Of a stretch of 6,858 nt of DNA, positions 1 to 4,394 are shown in pieces (position 1 is the first letter of the stretch; each line of letters begins with the position of its first letter). The notes below the pieces were generated by a model that worked only from the letters and a program-made list of their open reading frames with translations, was not told the origin of the DNA and searched no databases. Made by a program: the position numbers and the translations under genes. Location of the stretch: positions 1 to 6,858 of the forward strand of contig CAMFRJ010000063.1 in assembly GCA_945981915.1 (NCBI GenBank), read 5' to 3'. Source of the stretch: an uncultured Erysipelotrichaceae bacterium (GTDB lineage Bacteria > Bacillota_I > Bacilli_A > Erysipelotrichales > Coprobacillaceae).

Positions 1-47
1 GAGATTCGCCTTAGTCTCGTGGGCTCGGAGATGTGTATAAGAGACAG
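1..47 (+). other. Untrimmed Illumina Nextera adapter with i7 index (artefact)
   Basis: These bases are library-construction sequence, not part of the organism. Positions 1-5 (GAGAT) match the end of the P7 primer, 6-13 (TCGCCTTA) match the N701 i7 index, and 14-47 match the 34-nt Nextera read-2 transposase adapter. The last 19 bases (29-47) are the Tn5 mosaic end. Translated in the frame of the downstream gene, this gives the peptide MCIRDR, a familiar sign of Nextera contamination in protein databases. The adapter and index sequences are recalled from memory, but all three parts join in the correct order and orientation, so chance is not a realistic explanation. Genomic DNA begins at 48, and anything annotated across 47/48 is chimeric. 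Confidence 0.97.
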
Positions 48-48
48 A

Positions 49-243
49 CATTTAAATGCAGATGTCAAAGATACCATTTCATTTGGTGATGCTAAAATTG
101 ATCTTTCTATGTTTGAATTATGTGCTTATAATGTGGCTATGGGAAATGGTGGTCCAGAAATCAAAGCAGCTGCTGATTATGTGACAACTGATGTTAATGA
201 TGATGGATTATATAATGCCTTCAAATATTTAAAACTTATTTAG
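49..243 (+). CDS. Cof-type HAD hydrolase, C-terminal fragment (5' end missing)
   Basis: This is the last 64 codons of a haloacid-dehalogenase-superfamily phosphatase of the Cof/YidA class (subfamily IIB), cytosolic enzymes that dephosphorylate sugar phosphates and related metabolites. The fragment holds motif IV, FGDAKIDLSMFE, whose two Asp residues normally help bind the catalytic Mg2+. It is followed by the family signature VAMGNGGPEIKAAADYVT and the usual closing segment with NDDGLYNAF. The more common motif is GDxxND; here Ile replaces Asn, as I recall for some Firmicute members. The catalytic DxD nucleophile motif and the cap domain lie off the left end. The truncation comes from the sequencing adapter at 1-47, not from gene decay. 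A GTG at 19 would extend the frame in silico, but it lies inside the adapter and is not a start. Substrate cannot be predicted from this fragment. Confidence 0.85.
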   Translation, partial: HLNADVKDTISFGDAKIDLSMFELCAYNVAMGNGGPEIKAAADYVTTDVNDDGLYNAFKYLKLI

Positions 244-249
244 GATGGT

Positions 250-285
250 AAAGTTGTTTTCATGAAGAAGACAACTTTTTCATTT
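250..285 (+). terminator. Intrinsic terminator of the HAD gene
   Basis: A hairpin starts 7 nt after the HAD stop codon. The arms 250-261 and 267-278 can form 12 RNA base pairs, one of them U-G, around a 5-nt loop (262-266). The T-run at 276-280 and further T-rich sequence follow. It separates the HAD gene from the efflux gene promoter just downstream. Confidence 0.8.
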
Positions 286-296
286 TATTAAAATAT

Positions 297-325
297 ATGT
301 CAATTATTGAAACGAGTGATATAAT
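297..325 (+). promoter_or_regulatory. Probable sigma-A promoter of the MATE-PHP unit
   Basis: A perfect -10 box TATAAT (320-325) is preceded by TGA, giving an extended -10. A weaker -35, ATGTCA (297-302, 4 of 6 consensus bases), lies 17 bp upstream. Transcription would start near 332, leaving a leader of about 15 nt with an AAAGAGG ribosome binding site at 334-340. No operator-like repeat was seen around it. Confidence 0.7.
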
Positions 326-346
326 ACATTAACAAAGAGGACAATT

Positions 347-1699
347 ATGGAAAAATTAGAAAATCAACAATTTAATAAAATGATCCAAACACCTGTTTGG
401 AAACTGATTTTATCACTTGCTATTCCAACAACAATATCAATGTTAATTACAAATATTTATAATATGGCAGATACTTATTTTGTTTCACAAATTAGTGTTG
501 TTGCAAGTGGTGCAACAGGGATCGTATTTGCCTTAATGGCTATTTTTCAAGCTTTTGGATTTATGTTTGGGCATGGAGCAGGGAGTAATATAAGTCGTAA
601 TTTAGGACAAAAAAGAGTAGAAATAGCCAAAATATTTTGTTCAACAAGTTTTTTCTTGGCTTTGTTTTTTGGAATCTTGATATCTATCCTGGGAATTCTT
701 TTTATCGATCCTTTAATGCAAACGTTAGGAAGTACACCAACGATTTTAGATGATGCCAAAATATATGGTTTCTTTATTTTGTTGTCAGGACCAGCAATGA
801 CCATCTCTTGTGTGATGAACAATATCTTACGTTACGAAGGAAAGGCTTCATTTGCGATGATTGGTTTAACAACAGGGGGAATCTTAAATATGTTATTAGA
901 TCCTATTTTGATTTTTACTTGTCATCTCGGTATTGCTGGTGCTGGAATAGCTACAGCTTTTTGCCAATATCTTTCTGCATTTATTTTAATAACACCTTTT
1001 TTAACAAATAAGACAGTCACAAAAATTCATCCACGCTATTTCACACATGAATTTGCAGATATTGTCAATATCGTGGTAACTGGATTTCCAAGCTTGATAA
1101 GACAAGGATTAAATAGTTTATCAACAAGTATATTAAACAATGTTGCTGCACTCTATGGGGATGAAGCTATTGCCGCCATGAGTATTGTTTCACGTTGTGG
1201 AAATCTCTTATTTAGTTGCGCTTTGGGACTTGGACAGGGCTTTCAGCCTGTTTGTGCCTTTAATTATGGGGCCAAACGTTTTGATCGTGTCAAGAAAGGA
1301 TTTCAAATCACAGTGGGACTGGGAATCTTTGTTTTAGTTGTGATGTGTTTGCCTTGTTATATCAATGCGAGTCAGGTTATTGAACTATTTAGAAAAGATA
1401 TGAAGGTGGTTTCTATTGGACATGATGCATTACGTTATTTGTGTCTGTGCCTTCCTGTTTTACCACTTTCTGCCATTGGTAGCATGTTATTTCAAAGTAT
1501 TGGAAAAAGTGGAAGAGCATTATTTATTGCATCTTTACAAAGTGGTTGTATTTTTATACCATTATTACTGATCTTGCCACGTTTTATGGGATTATCAGGA
1601 ATTGAATGGGCATTGCCATTGTCTTATGTGATATCAGGGATTATTGCAAGTTTATTATCTTATCAGTTTTTAAAACAATTAGTGAGAAAAGGAGAATAA
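347..1699 (+). CDS. MATE-family multidrug/Na+ or H+ antiporter, MepA-like
   Basis: This is an integral membrane transporter of the multidrug and toxic compound extrusion family, which exports cationic drugs and metabolites in exchange for Na+ or H+. At 450 residues it has the usual MATE length and consists largely of hydrophobic segments consistent with the standard 12 helices in two halves. Family signatures are visible: IYNMADTYFVSQ (37-48) in helix 1, GHGAGSNISRNLGQ (75-88), NMLLDPILIF (181-190), and in the second half LGQGFQPVCAFNYGAK (ending at 310). The GxGxxxxISRxLG pattern is most like the MepA branch. The start at 347 has AAAGAGG 6 nt upstream and the promoter at 297-325. It is the first gene of a two-gene unit with the phosphoesterase 2 nt downstream. 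Transported substrate is unknown, and drug export should not be assumed. Confidence 0.9.
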   Translation: MEKLENQQFNKMIQTPVWKLILSLAIPTTISMLITNIYNMADTYFVSQISVVASGATGIVFALMAIFQAFGFMFGHGAGSNISRNLGQKRVEIAKIFCSTSFFLALFFGILISILGILFIDPLMQTLGSTPTILDDAKIYGFFILLSGPAMTISCVMNNILRYEGKASFAMIGLTTGGILNMLLDPILIFTCHLGIAGAGIATAFCQYLSAFILITPFLTNKTVTKIHPRYFTHEFADIVNIVVTGFPSLIRQGLNSLSTSILNNVAALYGDEAIAAMSIVSRCGNLLFSCALGLGQGFQPVCAFNYGAKRFDRVKKGFQITVGLGIFVLVVMCLPCYINASQVIELFRKDMKVVSIGHDALRYLCLCLPVLPLSAIGSMLFQSIGKSGRALFIASLQSGCIFIPLLLILPRFMGLSGIEWALPLSYVISGIIASLLSYQFLKQLVRKGE

Positions 1700-1701
1700 C
1701 C

Positions 1702-2490
1702 ATGAGAGTTATAGATTATCATATGCATACGTATTTTTCTGGCGATAGCCAAGCAAATCCTCGAGAACATGTCTTACAAGCTATTCAAATGAATTTGGAT
1801 GAAATATGTTTTACCGATCATAGGGATTTTGATTATCCTATTGATTCTTTTGAGTTAGATATTGATAGTTATTATCAAGAAATCAAACAACTACAAGAAG
1901 AATTTCAAGATCAAATTAAAATCAAATGGGGAATTGAAATGGGATTAGATCTTGATCATGAAAAGGAAATTAATGATTTGATCAATAAATATCCTTTTGA
2001 CTTTGTCATTGGATCAATTCATGTGATTCATCATCAAGAATTTTATTATGGTGATTTCTTTAAAGGAAAAACAAAAGAACAGGCACATCGTGAATTTTTT
2101 GAAGAAACATTAAAATGTGTGCAAACATTTGATTGTTTTAATGTTTTAGGTCATATAGACTATATTGTCAGATATGGCCCATATCAAGACAAAACAGTTG
2201 ATCATCGTTTATATCAAGATATCATCGATGAAATTTTTTTAACATTAATCAAAAAAAATAAAGGTATTGAAGTCAATACCTCTGGATACCGTGATTTAAA
2301 AACATGTGGTTTTCCAAACTATGAACAGGTGCAACGTTTCTATGATTTGGGTGGACGTATCATCACGATAGGGACAGATAGTCATACGAGTGATAGAGTT
2401 GGGCAACATTGTCATGAAGTCGCAAAAAAATATCAAGAAATTGGTTTTGAAGATGTGTCGACCTTTACCCAAAGAAAAAGAGATATCTAA
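1702..2490 (+). CDS. PHP-domain phosphoesterase, histidinol-phosphatase (HisJ/HisK) family
   Basis: This 262-residue cytosolic metal-dependent phosphoesterase has a polymerase-and-histidinol-phosphatase (PHP) domain. The metal-ligand motifs occur in the expected order: DYHMHTYFSGDS with His7 and His9, FTDH (His40), GIEMG (Glu79), GSIHVI (His107), GHIDY (His151), NTSGYRD (192-198) and GTDSHTSDRVG (Asp226, His228). Length and motifs match HisJ/HisK-type histidinol-phosphate phosphatase, which forms histidinol in histidine synthesis. No histidine genes are nearby, so another phosphorylated substrate is possible. The frame is open back to an ATG at 1606 inside the efflux gene, but 1702 is the start. 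It has AAAAGGAG at 1687-1694, 7 nt upstream, and the protein opens with the conserved DxHxHT motif at once, as the family does. The 2-nt gap after the MATE stop implies cotranscription and probably translational coupling. Confidence 0.85.
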   Translation: MRVIDYHMHTYFSGDSQANPREHVLQAIQMNLDEICFTDHRDFDYPIDSFELDIDSYYQEIKQLQEEFQDQIKIKWGIEMGLDLDHEKEINDLINKYPFDFVIGSIHVIHHQEFYYGDFFKGKTKEQAHREFFEETLKCVQTFDCFNVLGHIDYIVRYGPYQDKTVDHRLYQDIIDEIFLTLIKKNKGIEVNTSGYRDLKTCGFPNYEQVQRFYDLGGRIITIGTDSHTSDRVGQHCHEVAKKYQEIGFEDVSTFTQRKRDI

Positions 2491-2533
2491 ATGTTTTCAG
2501 TAAAATCAAATAGCTTTTCAGAATTATTTCTTA

Positions 2534-2539
2534 TATAAT
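2534..2539 (+). promoter_or_regulatory. Possible -10 box for the DeoR-family gene
   Basis: A perfect TATAAT sits 30 nt before the preferred start at 2569. No convincing -35 lies 16-18 bp upstream; TTTTCA at 2514-2519 is only 14 bp away. If used, transcription would begin near 2546. That would leave the ATG at 2548 almost leaderless and favours 2569. No terminator is visible between 2491 and 2533, so read-through from the phosphoesterase gene is also possible. Confidence 0.4.
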
Positions 2540-2568
2540 GATATTACATGATGAAAGTGGTGGAACTT

Positions 2569-3324
2569 ATGAATGAAAGACATAATAAAATATTAGAAAT
2601 TTTATCTGAAAATAAAAAAGTAGAAGTCACAAAGCTTTCTGAATCACTCGGTGTTTCACAAGTGACAATTAGAAAAGATCTTGATCACTTAGAAATGCAA
2701 GGACTGGTATTAAGAGCACATGGCTATGCCAGATTGAATGACAGTGATGATATCAATCAAAGATTAGCTTTTCATCATGATATCAAACAACAAATCGCTA
2801 AAACAGCAGCTAGCCTTGTCGAAAATGGGGAAACAATTATGATTGAATCAGGCTCATGTTGTGCTTTGTTGGCTTTAGAAATTGCTCAAACAAAAAAAGA
2901 TGTGACAATTATTACAAATTCTGCTTTTATTGCTGATTATATAAGAAAAACAGGAAATTGTCGAATCATCTTATTAGGTGGTGAATATCAAAATGAATCC
3001 CAAGTCATGGTTGGACCAATGACGAGAATGTGTGTAGAAGCGTTTTATGTTGATAAATTATTCATCGGTATTGATGGCTTTTCGATAGATTCTGGATTTA
3101 CAGGAAATGATTTTATGAGATGTGAAGCAGTAAGAGACATGGCAAAACAAGCTAATCAAGTTATTGTTGTCAGTGAATCAGGAAAATTTAAACAAAAAGG
3201 TACTGTTAAATTATTAGGTTTGCAACAAATTAGTTGTGTTGTTAGTGATGAACGACTTGATGAACAACAAAAAAATGATTTATTACAATTTAATATCGAT
3301 GTTTTATTACAAAAAAAGATTTAG
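2569..3324 (+). CDS. DeoR-family transcriptional regulator, probably of the glycyl-radical enzyme genes
   Basis: This is a cytosolic DNA-binding repressor-type protein of 251 residues, the usual DeoR length. The N-terminal helix-turn-helix covers about residues 4-54: ERHNKILEIL, then VEVTKLSESLGVSQVTIRKD, then an RAHGYA wing where most members have HGGA. The C-terminal sugar-phosphate-sensing (ISOCOT-type) domain runs from about 70 to the end. Visible elements are ESGSCCALLA (93-102), the LLGGE segment, the FIGIDGFSIDSGFTG segment and SESGKF. The usual DSGTTT and DSSKF motifs are altered to ESGSCC and SESGKF. In-frame ATGs at 2548 and 2551 exist but have no ribosome binding site and lie at the predicted transcription start; 2569 has a modest GGTGG 5 nt upstream and gives the canonical MNER start. 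It converges on the activase, and neighbourhood suggests that the activase and enzyme genes are its targets. Its effector is unknown. Confidence 0.88.
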   Translation: MNERHNKILEILSENKKVEVTKLSESLGVSQVTIRKDLDHLEMQGLVLRAHGYARLNDSDDINQRLAFHHDIKQQIAKTAASLVENGETIMIESGSCCALLALEIAQTKKDVTIITNSAFIADYIRKTGNCRIILLGGEYQNESQVMVGPMTRMCVEAFYVDKLFIGIDGFSIDSGFTGNDFMRCEAVRDMAKQANQVIVVSESGKFKQKGTVKLLGLQQISCVVSDERLDEQQKNDLLQFNIDVLLQKKI

Positions 3325-3348
3325 AAAAAACAATCTAAATCTTTTTTT
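3311..3348. terminator. Bidirectional terminator spanning both convergent gene ends
   Basis: A perfect 15-bp inverted repeat has arms at 3311-3325 and 3334-3348 and an 8-nt loop (3326-3333). Each arm ends in a run of seven A or T, so a transcript from either strand forms a hairpin followed by a U-run. The stem has only two G-C pairs, so its stability depends on length. The repeat holds the last codons and stop of the DeoR gene on the + strand and the last codons and stop of the activase on the - strand. Confidence 0.8.
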
Positions 3349-4217
3349 ATAAAAACGTCTTGATAAGCTTTTAGATCTTCTGGATGTAAAGCTTTTTTAT
3401 TTTTATAATGATAGTCTTTATTAAGTAGTTCGTATTTTTTTTCGCCAAATTGATGGAATGGTAATAATTGAACTCTTTTTAAACCAATCTCTTTTAATAA
3501 ATTCGCTAATCCATGAGCATCATCTAAAGAATCATTAAAACCAGGAATCACAGGAATACGTGGTAAGATATTGCATTGATTCTGTGTTGCCCATTTGAGG
3601 TTTTGGAGAATTAAATCATTATAAACACCAGTGCCTTCAAAATGTTTATTTCTATCATAGTGTTTAACATCAAATAGCAACAAATCAAATTGACAAGCAA
3701 GTTTTTGAAATAACTTTTCTTCAATATATCCTGTTGTTTCGATTGCAACATGAATGTTTTCTTTTTTTAATTCTTGAATCAATGCTTCTAGAAATTTTGG
3801 TTGTGCCATTCCTTCACCACCTGAAATAGTGACACCCCCGTTAGATTCTTCATAAAAATCTTTATCTTGTAAACATATTTTAACGATTTCTTCTACTGTT
3901 TTGATCTCACCTTCATTGGAAAGTGCCTCAACAGGGCACATATCGACACATTGTAGACATCCAATACATTTTTGATGATTAAATTTTATTTTTTGATCTT
4001 CAAAAAAGATGGCTTGACTAGGACAATGTCTTAAACATGTTTGACATTTTAAGCATTTTTCATGATGACAAATAATTTGAATTTTTTGAAGCTGTGATTC
4101 TGGATTAGCACACCATTGACATTTTAACGGACAACCTTTAAAAAAGACAGTTGTTCTAATACCAGGACCATCATGAAGACTAAATTTTTGTATATTAAAT
4201 GTAATTCCTTTGACCAT
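3321..4217 (-). CDS. Glycyl-radical enzyme activating enzyme (radical SAM, YbiY/PflC type)
   Basis: This cytosolic radical-SAM enzyme abstracts a hydrogen from the active-site glycine of its partner enzyme, forming the stable glycyl radical. The N-terminal signature HDGPGIRTTVFFKGC leads into the radical-SAM CxxxCxxC at Cys29, Cys33 and Cys36. Two ferredoxin-like [4Fe-4S] motifs follow, at Cys55/58/61/65 and Cys84/87/90/94. The TISGGEG motif (130-136) helps bind S-adenosylmethionine, and RIPVIPGFND lies further on. The two extra clusters and length of 298 separate it from classical PflA (about 246 residues, no insert) and match activases of non-PFL glycyl-radical enzymes. The start has AAGGAG about 7 nt upstream. 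The gene is divergent from the enzyme at 4395, its evident partner, and its stop overlaps that of the DeoR gene by 4 nt. The automated name 'pyruvate formate-lyase activating enzyme' would be misleading. Confidence 0.92.
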   Translation of the reverse strand: MVKGITFNIQKFSLHDGPGIRTTVFFKGCPLKCQWCANPESQLQKIQIICHHEKCLKCQTCLRHCPSQAIFFEDQKIKFNHQKCIGCLQCVDMCPVEALSNEGEIKTVEEIVKICLQDKDFYEESNGGVTISGGEGMAQPKFLEALIQELKKENIHVAIETTGYIEEKLFQKLACQFDLLLFDVKHYDRNKHFEGTGVYNDLILQNLKWATQNQCNILPRIPVIPGFNDSLDDAHGLANLLKEIGLKRVQLLPFHQFGEKKYELLNKDYHYKNKKALHPEDLKAYQDVFIKKDLDCFF

Positions 4218-4238
4218 ATGTTCACTCCTTATGATTTC

Positions 4239-4267
4239 ATCTTATCATGGTTTTTCCTGATTGTAAA
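4239..4267 (-). promoter_or_regulatory. Promoter of the activase gene
   Basis: Read on the minus strand, TTTACA (4262-4267) matches the -35 consensus at 5 of 6 bases. It lies 17 bp from TAAGAT (4239-4244), which is preceded by TGA to give an extended -10. Transcription would start near 4232, leaving a leader of about 15 nt that contains AAGGAG. The -35 lies inside the palindrome at 4257-4274. Confidence 0.7.
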
Positions 4268-4274
4268 CAATCAG
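4257..4274. promoter_or_regulatory. Candidate operator: 18-bp palindrome over the activase -35
   Basis: CTGATTGTAAACAATCAG has perfect 8-bp arms (4257-4264 and 4267-4274) separated by AA. It covers the whole activase -35 (4262-4267), where a bound dimer would block RNA polymerase. It lacks the features of a CcpA cre box or a Rex site as I know them. The DeoR-family protein encoded nearby is the obvious candidate binder, but that is inferred from position only. Confidence 0.55.
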
Positions 4275-4294
4275 TTACGAATGAAACTATTTTT

Positions 4295-4329
4295 GTGTTT
4301 TTATGAAAGAAATATTGACATAAAAACAC
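4295..4329. repeat. 11-bp inverted repeat overlapping the enzyme -35 (candidate operator)
   Basis: GTGTTTTTATG (4295-4305) and its exact reverse complement CATAAAAACAC (4319-4329) are separated by 13 bp, with arm centres 24 bp apart. The right arm overlaps the end of the TTGACA -35 box of the glycyl-radical enzyme promoter. The position suits a repressor or activator site. The TGTTT core is loosely like sites of some DeoR-family sugar regulators such as LacR (recalled from memory). Confidence 0.5.
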
Positions 4330-4347
4330 CATATGATAAGATATAAT
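4315..4347 (+). promoter_or_regulatory. Promoter of the glycyl-radical enzyme gene
   Basis: A consensus -35 TTGACA (4315-4320) is followed after 16 bp by TAAGAT (4337-4342), preceded by TGA, the same extended -10 as in the divergent activase promoter. A perfect TATAAT overlaps at 4342-4347 but would be 21 bp from the -35, too far for normal use unless another -35 serves it. Transcription would begin near 4349, giving a leader of about 45 nt. Confidence 0.65.
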
Positions 4348-4394
4348 TGTCAATAAAATATAAATAAATTTCAAATGAAAGGGAAATGAATGAT

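Noticed and set aside
19..48. In-frame GTG start extending the HAD fragment to 74 residues
   Set aside because: The start and the first nine codons lie within the Nextera adapter, and the tenth (46-48) straddles the junction. The gene is simply cut at its 5' end.
547..1011. ORFs of 91 (-) and 67 (+) residues within the MATE gene
   Set aside because: Both are alternative-frame readings of the transporter, with no independent start signals or domains.
1606..1701. Upstream ATG giving the phosphoesterase 32 extra residues
   Set aside because: This stretch lies inside the MATE gene in another frame and has no fitting ribosome binding site. The family starts directly at DxHxHT, and AAAAGGAG fits ATG 1702.
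4375..4389. Four-codon ORF (MKGK) overlapping ATG 4386, a possible upstream peptide
   Set aside because: It has no ribosome binding site, and its GGG is better explained as part of the enzyme's own ribosome binding site.
4218..4394. CcpA cre box, Rex site or riboswitch in the divergent region
   Set aside because: No match to the cre or Rex patterns was found. The leaders (about 15 and 45 nt) are too short and AT-rich to hold a known riboswitch.
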